A stretch of DNA of 44,515 nucleotides, from the NCBI RefSeq assembly GCF_001422735.1, contig NZ_LMLZ01000020.1:422593-467107 (forward strand), in the 5' to 3' direction. Below, piece by piece: positions 8,078 to 15,537 of the stretch; the stretch's first letter is position 1, and every line of letters starts with the position of its first letter. The translations under genes and the position numbers were made by a program. This stretch comes from Acidovorax sp. Leaf78. Lineage in GTDB: Bacteria > Pseudomonadota > Gammaproteobacteria > Burkholderiales > Burkholderiaceae_C. Below the pieces are notes generated by a model. It did not search any database. It saw only the letters and a program-made list of their open reading frames with translations, and was not told where the DNA came from.

Positions 8078-8455
8078 ATGAAGAAGATGGTTGTGCTGGG
8101 TTCGGGTGCGCTGGTGACTCTCATGCTGACGGGTTGCGCCAGCCAACCGCCTGCGCTGCAGGCTTTCTCCGAGCCCACGGACCGTGGCAGCATGCAGTTT
8201 GCATGCGGCAACGGCGAGAAGGTGGAAATGCAGTTCTTCCCCGATCAGGACATGGGCGTGCTGCTGCGCAGCGGCTGGACCGTGGACCTGCCCAAGCAGG
8301 CGGCTGAAACCGGCTACGCCTACAGCAACGGCCCGACCACCGTGCTGGGCAAGGGCAACGAGCTGACCATCCAGATCGGTCACCTGGCACCGATCTGGTG
8401 CCGCAGCAACCGCCCCATGATGGTGGCGGGCGGCACGCAAGGCAGCGTGCGCTGA
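8078..8455 (+). CDS. Lipoprotein with MliC-like (C-type lysozyme inhibitor) domain
   Basis: 125 residues. A lipoprotein signal peptide is clear: MKKMVVLGSGALVTLMLTGC, lipobox LTGC with the lipidated Cys at residue 20, so it is probably anchored in the outer membrane facing the periplasm. The mature part follows the MliC/PliC pattern: a first Cys in FACGNGEKVEMQF, LLRSGWTVDLP, an AxxGYAYSNGP segment, then LGKGNELTIQIG and a second Cys (IWC) that can form the family disulfide. MliC proteins inhibit C-type lysozyme that reaches the periplasm. The match is to the pattern only, and inhibitor residues are not certain. The upstream 400+ bases are strongly hairpin-forming and may be its leader. Confidence 0.75.
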   Translation: MKKMVVLGSGALVTLMLTGCASQPPALQAFSEPTDRGSMQFACGNGEKVEMQFFPDQDMGVLLRSGWTVDLPKQAAETGYAYSNGPTTVLGKGNELTIQIGHLAPIWCRSNRPMMVAGGTQGSVR

Positions 8456-8555
8456 TTGCGCCTTTCTTTCATCGCCTGTGCGGCGGTGAAATGGCTGCGG
8501 AGGCCGTCCCGGGCCCCGCGCCCTGCGGTCATCCCTGCCTGAGCCTGAGCACCTG

Positions 8556-8577
8556 GAGAGTGCCGTGCGGCGCTCTC
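8556..8577. terminator. Hairpin between convergent lipoprotein and kynA genes
   Basis: GAGAGTGCCG and CGGCGCTCTC form a 10-bp stem with one G-U pair and a 2-base loop. It lies about 100 bases after the lipoprotein stop and about 110 bases after the kynA stop on the other strand, so it could end either transcript. No run of T follows on either strand, so it is not a classic Rho-independent terminator. Confidence 0.4.
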
Positions 8578-8687
8578 ATCCGCAGTGTGTGCGGGCTCTG
8601 ACCGTGCAGACAGCAGTAGCGCAGTAGCGGCGATTGGAAGGCCTGTTCACCGTGCAGTGAGCAGCCTCCTTGTTCGCGTGGGCCGCG

Positions 8688-9575
8688 TCACAGGTCCGTG
8701 CGCAGCTTCCATATCTCCGGGAACAGCACCACGTCCAGCATCTTGCGCAGGTAGCTCACGCCGCCGGTGCCGCCCGTGCCGCGCTTGAAGCCGATCACGC
8801 GCTCCACGGTGGTCACGTGCCGAAAGCGCCACAGGCGGAATGCGTCTTCCAGGTCGGTGAGCTCCTCGCCCAGCTGGTACAGGTCCCAGTGCTCCTTGGG
8901 ATTGCGGTACACCACCAGCCAGGCCTGCTCCACGCCGTCGCTTTCTGCGTACGGTTGCGTCCAGTCGCGCTCCAGGTGGCTGGCGGGCACGGGGATGCCG
9001 CGGCGCGCCAGCAGGCGCAGGGCTTCGTCGTACAGCGACGGCGCCTCGTACGCGGCCTGCACCTGGGCCAGCAGGTCGGCGCGGTGCTCGTGCGGCTTGA
9101 GCATGGCGCGGTTCTTGTTGCCCAGGGCGAACTCGATGCTGCGGTACTGATAGCTCTGGAATCCACTGGACTGGCCCAGGTACGGGCGCATGGCGGTGTA
9201 CTCGGGCGGCGTCATGGTGGCCAGCACGTCCCAGGCGTGCACCAGCTGCTCCATGATCTTGGAGACGCGCGCCAGCATCTTGAACGCCATCTGCAGCTCG
9301 TCGTTGGCGATGTGCGCAATGGCCGCGCGCAGCTCGTGCAGCATGAGCTTCATCCACAGCTCGCTGGTCTGGTGCTGCACGATGAACAGCATCTCGTCGT
9401 GTGCGGGCGACAGCGGCTTTTGCGCGGTGAGGATGGCGTCGAGCTGCAGGTAGTCGCCATAGCTCATCGACTGGCTGAAGTCGAGCTGGGCGCGTTCCTC
9501 GTGCACGATGGACTCGGGCAGGGCGGCGGCCGGTGCGTCGCTGGCGGGGACGGTGGTCTGGGAAAAAGGGCACAT
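8688..9575 (-). CDS. kynA: Tryptophan 2,3-dioxygenase
   Basis: 295 residues from ATG 9575, preceded at 5 bases by GGAGAC; longer in-frame starts add 31 unrelated residues. The enzyme is a cytoplasmic haem protein that opens the indole ring of L-tryptophan to N-formylkynurenine. Family motifs are present: [13 protein letters not shown] near the N-terminus, [19 protein letters not shown] with the distal active-site His, [12 protein letters not shown], and [23 protein letters not shown] holding the proximal haem His and the GTGG loop. It is the last gene of kynB-kynU-kynA, read leftwards, 144 bases after kynU. That gap holds a dispersed inverted repeat. A final step to anthranilate is supplied by the two upstream genes. 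Confidence 0.96.
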   Translation of the reverse strand: MCPFSQTTVPASDAPAAALPESIVHEERAQLDFSQSMSYGDYLQLDAILTAQKPLSPAHDEMLFIVQHQTSELWMKLMLHELRAAIAHIANDELQMAFKMLARVSKIMEQLVHAWDVLATMTPPEYTAMRPYLGQSSGFQSYQYRSIEFALGNKNRAMLKPHEHRADLLAQVQAAYEAPSLYDEALRLLARRGIPVPASHLERDWTQPYAESDGVEQAWLVVYRNPKEHWDLYQLGEELTDLEDAFRLWRFRHVTTVERVIGFKRGTGGTGGVSYLRKMLDVVLFPEIWKLRTDL

Positions 9576-9630
9576 GGTGGGTCTCCTGCGTTCGCGTGGC
9601 GTCGTGCGTATTCGCGGTCGATCATTCAAG

Positions 9631-9693
9631 ACCGTTCGGGCTGAGCTTGTCGAAGCCTTGCGCGGCACATCGACAAGCCCGGTGTGAACGGTT
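9631..9693. repeat. Dispersed inverted repeat, degenerate copy, kynU-kynA gap
   Basis: Left arm contains ACCGTTCGGGCTGAGCTTG then TCGAAGCC. The right arm (9669-9693) keeps TCGACAAGC and GAACGGT, which pair with the ends of the left arm, but the middle is lost. A nearly perfect copy of the same element is at 15312-15389. Inside an operon such a stem could affect mRNA decay or partial termination; this is inference. Confidence 0.75.
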
Positions 9694-9719
9694 GAGGTGT
9701 TTTGGGATGCCGACAGGCC

Positions 9720-11030
9720 TCAGGTCACCGCGTGCGTCTGGTTGAACTCGGGCTTCTGCCAATCGCCACTCTCCAGCACCTGGCGCAGGTGCTCCACCGC
9801 ATTCCACACGTCTTCAAACCCCAGGTACAGCGGCGTGAAGCCAAAGCGCAGGATGTCCTTGTGCGGGCCCGTGCCGCCGTCCCCTTTGCGGAAGTCGCCG
9901 ATCACGCCGCGGGCGATCAGCGCCTGCACGATGGCGTAGGCGCCGCTACCCTGGCCGTTGACGCCCGCGCCTTCGTCGCGCGTCAGGCAGACCTGCGAGC
10001 CGCGCTGTGCGTGGTCGCGCGGCGTGGCCAGGCCCAGGCCGTGGCCTGCGCAGCGCTCCTCTACCAGGCGGATGAACAGGTCGGTGAGCGCGAGCGACTT
10101 GGTGCGCAGCGCGGCCATGCCGCCCAGTGCCTGCGCGGCGGTGAACACGTCCAGCCCGCACTGCAGGGCCGACAGGCTGATGATGGGCTGCGTGCCGCAC
10201 AGGTAGCGCGTGATGCCGGGTGCAGGCTGGTAGTCAGGGGTGAACTGGAACGGCGCCGCGTGGCCCCACCAGCCCGACAGCGGCTGCCAGAAGCGGTCGG
10301 CGTGGCGCGGGTGTACCCACACAAACGCCGGCGCGCCGGGGCCGCCGTTGAGGTACTTGTAGCCACAGCCGACGGAAAAATCTGCACCCGCGCCGTTCAG
10401 GTCGACAGGCACCGCACCCGCGCTGTGCGCCAGGTCCCACACGCACAGGATGCCCTGGACATGCGCGGCGGCCGTGATGGCGGCCATGTCGTGCATGGCG
10501 CCGGTGCGGTAGTTCACATGGGTGAGCATCAGCACGGCCACGTCGGGGGTCAGCGCGGCGGCGATGTCTTCGGGCTCCACCAGCACCAGCTCCAGCCCGC
10601 GTTCCTTGCACAGGCCTTCGGCGATGTACAGGTCGGTGGGGAAGTTGCTGCGCTCGCTCACGATGCGCTTGCGCGCGGTGTTGTCCTCGCGGGCGATGTT
10701 CAGAGCCGCGCTCAACACTTTGTACAGGTTGATCGAGGTGCTGTCGGTGCAGACCACTTCGTCCGGGCCCGCACCGATCAGCGGGGCCAGCTGGTTGCCC
10801 AGGCGCTGGGGCAGGTCGAACCAACTCGCGGTGTTCCAGGATTGGATGAGGTCCGTGGCCCACTCGCGCGTCACCACATCGGCCACGCGCGCCGCGGCAG
10901 CCTTGGGCGCCACGCCCAGCGAGTTGCCGTCCAGGTAGATCACGCCCGGGGGCAGCGCAAAGTGCTCGCGCAGCGGGGCGATGGGGTCTTGCGCGTCGAG
11001 CGCGCGGCAGTCTTGTGCAGTGATGGTCAT
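9720..11030 (-). CDS. kynU: Kynureninase
   Basis: 436 residues, close to the usual kynureninase length (about 410-420). It is a cytoplasmic PLP enzyme of the aminotransferase fold-type I class that splits L-kynurenine into anthranilate and alanine. Visible signatures are YLDGNSLG near the N-terminus, [15 protein letters not shown] (the Asp that contacts the PLP ring nitrogen) and [21 protein letters not shown] with the PLP-binding Lys in GYKYL. The gene sits between kynB (upstream, 91-base gap that includes a dispersed repeat) and kynA (downstream). All three read leftwards and together convert tryptophan to anthranilate, with formate and alanine released. Confidence 0.96.
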   Translation of the reverse strand: MTITAQDCRALDAQDPIAPLREHFALPPGVIYLDGNSLGVAPKAAAARVADVVTREWATDLIQSWNTASWFDLPQRLGNQLAPLIGAGPDEVVCTDSTSINLYKVLSAALNIAREDNTARKRIVSERSNFPTDLYIAEGLCKERGLELVLVEPEDIAAALTPDVAVLMLTHVNYRTGAMHDMAAITAAAHVQGILCVWDLAHSAGAVPVDLNGAGADFSVGCGYKYLNGGPGAPAFVWVHPRHADRFWQPLSGWWGHAAPFQFTPDYQPAPGITRYLCGTQPIISLSALQCGLDVFTAAQALGGMAALRTKSLALTDLFIRLVEERCAGHGLGLATPRDHAQRGSQVCLTRDEGAGVNGQGSGAYAIVQALIARGVIGDFRKGDGGTGPHKDILRFGFTPLYLGFEDVWNAVEHLRQVLESGDWQKPEFNQTHAVT

Positions 11031-11055
11031 GGCAGATAGGTGGTTGTTTGCTTCT

Positions 11056-11112
11056 GTTTTGATAGCTGCTGGCGCTTTATCAGCAAGCGGTAGCGGCCCA
11101 AAAGCTTTAAAA
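11056..11112 (+). repeat. Dispersed ~55-bp intergenic element, copy 2
   Basis: Contains TTTTGATAGCTGCTGGCGC, then CAGCAAGCGGTAGCGG and a trailing AAAGC. It lies in the kynB-kynU gap, so it is probably transcribed as part of the operon mRNA. Orientation is the same as copies 1, 3 and 4. Confidence 0.75.
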
Positions 11113-11121
11113 AATGAGTGA

Positions 11122-11781
11122 TCAGGCCAGCGCGCGCAGCACGGCGCGCACGGGTGAGGCGTCGGCGGTGGTGAGCCTGAGCGGCAGGGCGATCAGTTCG
11201 TAGTCGCCCTCGGGCACATCGTCGAGCACCAGGTTCTCCAGCACGCGCAGACCGCGGCGGCGGATGACCTGGTGGCTGTCCAAAGTCTTGCTATCGGCCG
11301 GGTCGATGCTGGCGGTGTCGATGCCCACCAGCAGCACGCCGAGGTCTGCCAGGCGCTCGATGGTGTCGGGGGCATAGGCCGCCAGTGCGCCGTCCCAGCG
11401 GTCCTGGGGCATGTGCTGGTAGGTGCGCACCAGCACGCGCTGCGGCAGCGTGGCGCCCACCGCGTGGGCGATGTGGTCCCAGGTGATGAGCGGCCCGCGC
11501 GCGATAGCGTGGATCACGCGGCAGGGGCCCAGAAAGGCGTCGAGCGACACATCGCCGATGCTGGCACCGTGCTCGTCATAGTGCAGCGGCGCATCGGCAT
11601 GCGCGCCCACGTGGGGCGACAGCGTGATGGCGCTCACGTTCACCGGGCAACCGGGCCCGATGGTGGCGCACCACTGCTGGCTGTACGCCGTGTCGCCCGG
11701 GAACACGGGGCTGCCCGCATGCACGGGCGGCGAAATGTCCCAGAGCCTGCGGGCGGCGGAGGAAGAGGGGCTGGTTGGCAT
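11122..11781 (-). CDS. kynB: Kynurenine formamidase (arylformamidase)
   Basis: 219 residues from ATG 11781, which gives [20 protein letters not shown], matching the family start (RLWDIS). A start 60 bases further out adds residues unlike the family. KynB is a metal-dependent hydrolase of the cyclase-like fold that removes formate from N-formylkynurenine. The metal-binding motif is seen as [12 protein letters not shown] (HxGxHxDxPxH), and [20 protein letters not shown] follows further on. It is the first gene of kynB-kynU-kynA. The promoter should lie in 11782-11987. An Lrp-type kynR regulator, often a neighbour of such operons, is not present here. Confidence 0.95.
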   Translation of the reverse strand: MPTSPSSSAARRLWDISPPVHAGSPVFPGDTAYSQQWCATIGPGCPVNVSAITLSPHVGAHADAPLHYDEHGASIGDVSLDAFLGPCRVIHAIARGPLITWDHIAHAVGATLPQRVLVRTYQHMPQDRWDGALAAYAPDTIERLADLGVLLVGIDTASIDPADSKTLDSHQVIRRRGLRVLENLVLDDVPEGDYELIALPLRLTTADASPVRAVLRALA

Positions 11782-11987
11782 GGGACAAAGTTTGCATGTC
11801 CCGGAAAACCCGTGGTGTCGGTTATTTCCAACACCCTTCATATTTTGTTGAAGCCTAAACGATCTATCAAAAAGTGCGTCAGAAGATCAACCCTGCTTGC
11901 CGTTCACCTTCGCCCCAGAGTCGACCCTGCATGGCCACATGCCCGCGCCGAGGCCCGCGTAGCGCGTCGTCCGCGTGGGTGCGTCTG

Positions 11988-12434
11988 TCAGGGACGACCA
12001 CCGAAAAAGGCTGCGAACAGCCCGCTTGCCACTGCAGCAGCGGCAGCTATGCGGATCGCGGCAGGGCCATTGAAGATGCCCAGGTTCCGCTGCGTCGCGC
12101 GCAGGTATCTCGAGAGGGTCGAGGCGCCATCCTTGAGGAATACCCACCAGAGCAGTGCGCTCCACAGAAAAATCTGGACGGATAGGGCCAGCGATCTCTG
12201 CGGTTGCGGCCACGTCAGAAACATCGGCGCTGCGCTGTCGCCCACCGACCTTTGCAGGACCCAAAGAAGAACACAGGGGCAGGAGATCCAAAGCGCGTAT
12301 GCCCGCGTGAAGGATGCGACCTCCTCTGCGGAAAATTCTCCAGCGGCCACACTTTTTCCAAGCCTATACCGTATATAGACCGCGCCCGTGAGACCACACC
12401 ACGCCGCACAAAGGAGCCAGAAGTAATCGTTCAT
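11988..12434 (-). CDS. Small membrane protein, unknown function
   Basis: 148 residues from ATG 12434 (MNDYFWLLCAAWCGLTGAVYIRYRLG), with a weak GAAGA before it; an in-frame ATG 12 bases upstream is also possible. Four hydrophobic segments are visible: about 5-25, 48-65 (ALWISCPCVLLWVLQ), 85-103 (LSVQIFLWSALLWWVFL) and the C-terminal 125-145 ([17 protein letters not shown]). I recognise no family or catalytic motif. It is transcribed leftwards, away from the feo operon and towards kynB, with about 200 bases of gap. The base composition is slightly lower in GC than its neighbours. The membrane pattern supports a real gene, but function is open. Confidence 0.6.
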   Translation of the reverse strand: MNDYFWLLCAAWCGLTGAVYIRYRLGKSVAAGEFSAEEVASFTRAYALWISCPCVLLWVLQRSVGDSAAPMFLTWPQPQRSLALSVQIFLWSALLWWVFLKDGASTLSRYLRATQRNLGIFNGPAAIRIAAAAAVASGLFAAFFGGRP

Positions 12435-12656
12435 TCGTCTTCGCAATGCTTAGTGACCAGCGATTTTCAGGTGTAACACAAACAAGGCGCTAGCAATGGG
12501 CACTGCCGATGTGGCGCCGTTCCAGCCCGCAGACCTGAAGCCGTAGTGCGTTTGCCGCAGCAATGGCAGAGCCTCTTCTAGCGAGGCAGTCCCTGCAGGC
12601 TTGTTGCGCTGCATCAACCCTCTTCGACGGAACCAAACTCCCAACCTTGGTGTCAT

Positions 12657-12675
12657 TAAAATGAGAATCAATAAC
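12657..12675 (+). promoter_or_regulatory. Fur box upstream of feoABC-like operon
   Basis: TAAAATGAGAATCAATAAC matches 14 of the 19 positions of the classic Fur site GATAATGATAATCATTATC. It lies 20 bases before the feoA start in an AT-rich patch of an otherwise GC-rich gap. Fur with Fe2+ would repress ferrous-iron uptake when iron is plentiful. The rest of 12435-12656 shows no recognisable gene. Confidence 0.75.
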
Positions 12676-12695
12676 ATTCAAAAAATCAGACTCCG

Positions 12696-13016
12696 ATGAC
12701 TACCTCGCACGATGGCGCCGCTGTGCCGCAGCAGTTCTTCACTGGCCCTGCGCCATCCACCTGCCTTGACGGGCTGGCCCTGCACACCCCGGCGCTGGTG
12801 ACGGGCCTTCGCAGCGCCAGCGGCGAGCAGGAAGAGGGCACGGTATTGCGTCTGATGGAGATCGGCTTTCTCCCTGGCGAGGCGGTGCGTGTGGTCGCAC
12901 GCGGTGGGTTCGGGGTGGACCCGATTGCTGTGCGCGTTGGCCAGGCCACGTTTGCCTTGCGCCGCAGCGAGGCGTCGATGGTGCAGGTGCAAGTCGGCGT
13001 CGAGGTACAGCCATGA
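12696..13016 (+). CDS. feoA: Ferrous iron transport protein A
   Basis: 106 residues, a little longer than the usual 75-85 because of a ~30-residue N-terminal extension. The core from about residue 30 has the FeoA SH3-like pattern: small domain with LRLMEIGFLPGEAVRVVARGGFGVDPIAVRVG and FALRRSEASMVQV. FeoA is a small cytoplasmic protein needed for FeoB-dependent Fe2+ uptake, probably by binding FeoB. Its TGA overlaps the feoB ATG (ATGA, 13013-13016), so the two are translationally coupled. A Fur box lies just upstream. Confidence 0.93.
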   Translation: MTTSHDGAAVPQQFFTGPAPSTCLDGLALHTPALVTGLRSASGEQEEGTVLRLMEIGFLPGEAVRVVARGGFGVDPIAVRVGQATFALRRSEASMVQVQVGVEVQP

Positions 13017-14923
13017 GCGCGCAAGGCACCTCCACCACCGCGCCGTCGGCAACTGCCTCGCTGCGCATCGCCCTGCTGGGCAATCCCAACTGCGGCAAGA
13101 CCGCGCTCTTCAACCTGCTGACGGGTGCCCGCCAGAAGGTGGCCAACTATGCGGGCGTGACGGTCGAGCGCAAGGAAGGCTCGCTGCAGACAGCCAGCGG
13201 CCGGCGCGTGCGCGTGCTGGACTTGCCGGGTGCCTACAGCCTGCATGCGCAGAGCATGGACGAGGCTGTCACGCGCGACATCGTCACCGGCCGGAGGGCG
13301 GGCGAGCCCGCGCCCGAGGTGCTGGTCTGCGTGACCGATGCCACCCACCTGCGGCTGAACCTGCGCCTGGTGCTGGAGGCCCGCTCCCTGGGTCTGCCCA
13401 TGGTGCTGGTGCTGAACATGAGCGACGTGGCAGAGCGCCAGGGCATCGTGATCGACCGCGAGGCGCTGGCGCGCGAGCTGGGCATGCCGGTGCTGGCCAC
13501 CGTGGGCGTGCGGGGCGGCGGTGCGCAAGAACTGGTGCAATGGCTGGACACGGTGCAGCCTGCGGCGCTGGCTGCCGCGCAGGTGCCGGTGGCGATGCCC
13601 GAAGGCAGCGCGCAGCAGCAGGTGATGCAGCTGCACCAGCAGGTGCGCCGCATCATCGACATGGCGGTGCGCGCACCGCAGGTCAGCCTGCACCGCGACG
13701 ACCGCATCGACGCGGTGGTGCTGCACCCGGTGTGGGGCATGGTGCTTCTGGCCGTGACGCTGTTCCTGATGTTCCAGGCGGTGTTCAGCTGGGCCGCTGC
13801 GCCCATGGACTGGATCAAGGCCGCCACCGAGGCCGCGGGCGCGTGGGTCAACGCGAACATGGGCGAGGGCACGCTGCGCAGCCTGCTCACCGACGGCATC
13901 ATCGCCGGCGCGGGCGGGGTGGTGGTGTTCCTGCCGCAGATCCTGATCCTGTTTTTCTTCATCCTGGTGCTGGAAGACTCGGGCTACCTGCCGCGCGCGG
14001 CGTTTTTGCTGGACCGGGTGATGGGCGTGGTGGGCCTGTCGGGCCGCTCGTTCATCCCGCTGCTGTCGAGCTTTGCGTGCGCCATCCCGGGCATCATGGC
14101 CACGCGCTCCATTCCGAGCTGGCGCGACCGGCTGGTGACGATCATGATCGCGCCGCTCATGACGTGCTCGGCACGTTTGCCGGTGTATGCGCTGCTCATC
14201 GCGGCCTTCATCCCGGAGCGCACGGTGGCCGGTGTGTTCAACCTGCAGGGCTTGGTGCTGTTCGCGCTGTACGTGGCCGGCATCGTCAGCGCCATGGCGG
14301 TGGCCGCCGTGGCCCGGCTGGCGCGCACCAACACCGGTGCCGCGCCGCTGCTGATGGAGCTGCCCACCTACCGCTGGCCCAGCGTGCGCAGCCTGGCCAT
14401 CGGCCTGTGGGAGCGCGCCAAGATCTTCCTGCGCCGCGTGGGCGGCATCATCCTGGCGCTCACCGTGCTGCTGTGGTTCTTGTCGTCGTTCCCGGCGCCA
14501 CCGGTGGGCGCCACCGGGCCCGCCATCGAATACAGCCTGGCGGGCAAGATCGGCAGCCTGCTGGCGGTGGTGTTCGCGCCCATCGGCTTCAACTGGCAGA
14601 TCTCCATCGCCCTGGTGCCCGGCATGGCCGCGCGCGAGGTGGCCGTGGGGGCCTTGGGCACCGTATACGCGCTGTCTGCCACGGGCGAGGAGACTGCCGC
14701 GCAGCTGGGCCCGCTGATCGCCGCCCAATGGTCACTGGCCACGGCGCTGTCGCTGCTGGTGTGGTTCATCTTCGCGCCGCAGTGCCTGTCGACCATCGCC
14801 ACCGTCAAGCGCGAGACCAACAGCTGGCGGTACCCGTTGATCATGACGGCGTACCTGTTTGCGCTGGCCTACCTGGCCAGCTTCGTGACGTACCGCATCG
14901 CACTGGCGATGGGTGGAGGGTAG
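13013..14923 (+). CDS. feoB: Ferrous iron transporter B (short form)
   Basis: 636 residues; E. coli FeoB has 773, and shorter forms of this size are common in betaproteobacteria. The N-terminal G domain carries GNPNCGKTALFN (G1, about 23-34), DLPGAYSL (G3) and LNMSDVAER (G4). A helical GDI-like region follows to about residue 230. The membrane part starts near VWGMVLLAVTLFLMFQAVF and has the two Gate motifs: DSGYLPRAAFLLDRVM and SFACAIPGIMATRSI with the conserved Cys of the first, and the second with PGMAAREVAVGAL. FeoB carries Fe2+ through the inner membrane, driven or gated by GTP hydrolysis. It is second in feoA-feoB-Cys-rich gene order under a probable Fur site. Confidence 0.96.
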   Translation: MSAQGTSTTAPSATASLRIALLGNPNCGKTALFNLLTGARQKVANYAGVTVERKEGSLQTASGRRVRVLDLPGAYSLHAQSMDEAVTRDIVTGRRAGEPAPEVLVCVTDATHLRLNLRLVLEARSLGLPMVLVLNMSDVAERQGIVIDREALARELGMPVLATVGVRGGGAQELVQWLDTVQPAALAAAQVPVAMPEGSAQQQVMQLHQQVRRIIDMAVRAPQVSLHRDDRIDAVVLHPVWGMVLLAVTLFLMFQAVFSWAAAPMDWIKAATEAAGAWVNANMGEGTLRSLLTDGIIAGAGGVVVFLPQILILFFFILVLEDSGYLPRAAFLLDRVMGVVGLSGRSFIPLLSSFACAIPGIMATRSIPSWRDRLVTIMIAPLMTCSARLPVYALLIAAFIPERTVAGVFNLQGLVLFALYVAGIVSAMAVAAVARLARTNTGAAPLLMELPTYRWPSVRSLAIGLWERAKIFLRRVGGIILALTVLLWFLSSFPAPPVGATGPAIEYSLAGKIGSLLAVVFAPIGFNWQISIALVPGMAAREVAVGALGTVYALSATGEETAAQLGPLIAAQWSLATALSLLVWFIFAPQCLSTIATVKRETNSWRYPLIMTAYLFALAYLASFVTYRIALAMGGG

Positions 14924-14929
14924 ACAACC

Positions 14930-15187
14930 ATGGCCCAGGACATCATCGTCGGCGTGATCGTGGCCGTTGCCATGCTCTACGTGGCGTGGCGCTACATGCC
15001 GCAGGGTTGGCGGCAACGTCTGGGCCGGGTGCATCCGGCGCTGGTGCAGGCACCGGGCTGCGGCAGCGGGGACGGCGGTGGGGGGTGCAGCAGCTGCAGT
15101 AGCGGTGGCGGTGGCTGCGGTCCTGCAGCATCGTTGCCGGGCGAGGCTGCCGAGAAAACAGTGGCCATGCCACGCTCGCGGCATTGA
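14930..15187 (+). CDS. FeoB-associated Cys-rich membrane protein
   Basis: 85 residues starting 6 bases after feoB. One N-terminal transmembrane helix (IIVGVIVAVAMLYVAWRYM), then a basic stretch and a Gly/Cys-rich run (CGSGDGGGGCSSCSS, then GGGGCG) with five cysteines. Small proteins with one helix and a Cys cluster next to feoB are known as FeoB-associated proteins and may take the place of FeoC. The cysteines could bind iron or sense its state; this is inference. The close spacing puts it in the feo operon. Confidence 0.8.
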   Translation: MAQDIIVGVIVAVAMLYVAWRYMPQGWRQRLGRVHPALVQAPGCGSGDGGGGCSSCSSGGGGCGPAASLPGEAAEKTVAMPRSRH

Positions 15188-15193
15188 TATGGG

Positions 15194-15248
15194 TTGCTAT
15201 ATTATTTGTAGCTGCTTGCGCTTGTCCATCAAGCGGTAGAGGGCGCTG
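15194..15248 (+). repeat. Dispersed ~55-bp intergenic element, copy 3
   Basis: Contains GGTTGCTATATTATTTGTAG, then CTGCTTGCGCTTG and CATCAAGCGGTAGAGG. It directly follows the Cys-rich gene of the feo operon. Confidence 0.75.
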
Positions 15249-15311
15249 GAGCATCTAATAGGCTTGGATGGCTTGGATGGCTTGGATGGCCACATGCGTC
15301 ACATACCCCCA

Positions 15312-15389
15312 ATCCGTTCGGGCTGAGCCCGTCGAAGCCTTGTACGCTTGGGGCATGCCCTGGCTTCGACAGGCTCAGCCCGAACGGAT
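15312..15389. repeat. Dispersed inverted repeat, nearly perfect copy
   Basis: The left arm 15312-15339 begins ATCCGTTCGGGCTGAGCCC and the right arm 15362-15389 is its reverse complement with one mismatch over 28 bases; the loop is 22 bases. A degenerate copy is at 9631-9693. Position between convergent operons suits a terminator-like role, but no T-run follows. Confidence 0.85.
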
Positions 15390-15537
15390 GGTGAGGTCGC
15401 TGAGGCTGCAGTTCATCAGGCCGCGAGTTCGCTGAGGCTGAAGCTCATCAGGCCGCGAGTTCGCTGAGGCTGAAGCTCATCAGGCCGATGGCCAGCGGTT
15501 GTCACGACGGCCATGGCCCGCTCGGATCAGCGCCGCA

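Larger units (their letters stand above)
15188..15537. repeat. Repeat-rich gap between the feo operon and the two-component system
   Basis: 350 bases without a gene. It contains, in order: dispersed element copy 3 (15194-15248); GCTTGGATG repeated three times without a break (15262-15288); the dispersed inverted repeat (15312-15389); and three copies of a 32-bp unit starting TCGCTGAGGCTG at 15397, 15429 and 15461. The first 32-bp unit differs slightly (GCAGTTC for GAAGCTC) and the third is cut short. The feo operon and the histidine kinase are convergent here, so the inverted repeat could act as a two-way transcription stop. Confidence 0.8.

Noticed and set aside
7434..8081. Open frame of 215 codons on the plus strand over the hairpin-rich region
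   Set aside because: Arg/Gly-rich, no family pattern, starts inside the MFS gene on the other strand and overlaps the start of the lipoprotein gene.
7742..8440. Open frame of 232 codons antisense to the lipoprotein gene
   Set aside because: It covers the MliC-like gene in reverse and lacks any recognisable motif.
12450..12677. 75-codon minus-strand frame between the membrane protein and feoA
   Set aside because: No homology seen, no ribosome binding site, and it covers the Fur box; could be a gene remnant but cannot be supported.
12686..14728. Long open frame antisense to feoA-feoB (680 codons)
   Set aside because: His/Gln/Arg-rich low-complexity translation, typical of high-GC antisense frames; feoA-feoB are certain.
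15397..15490. Three 32-bp repeats as a CRISPR array
   Set aside because: Units are back to back without spacers and no cas genes are present.
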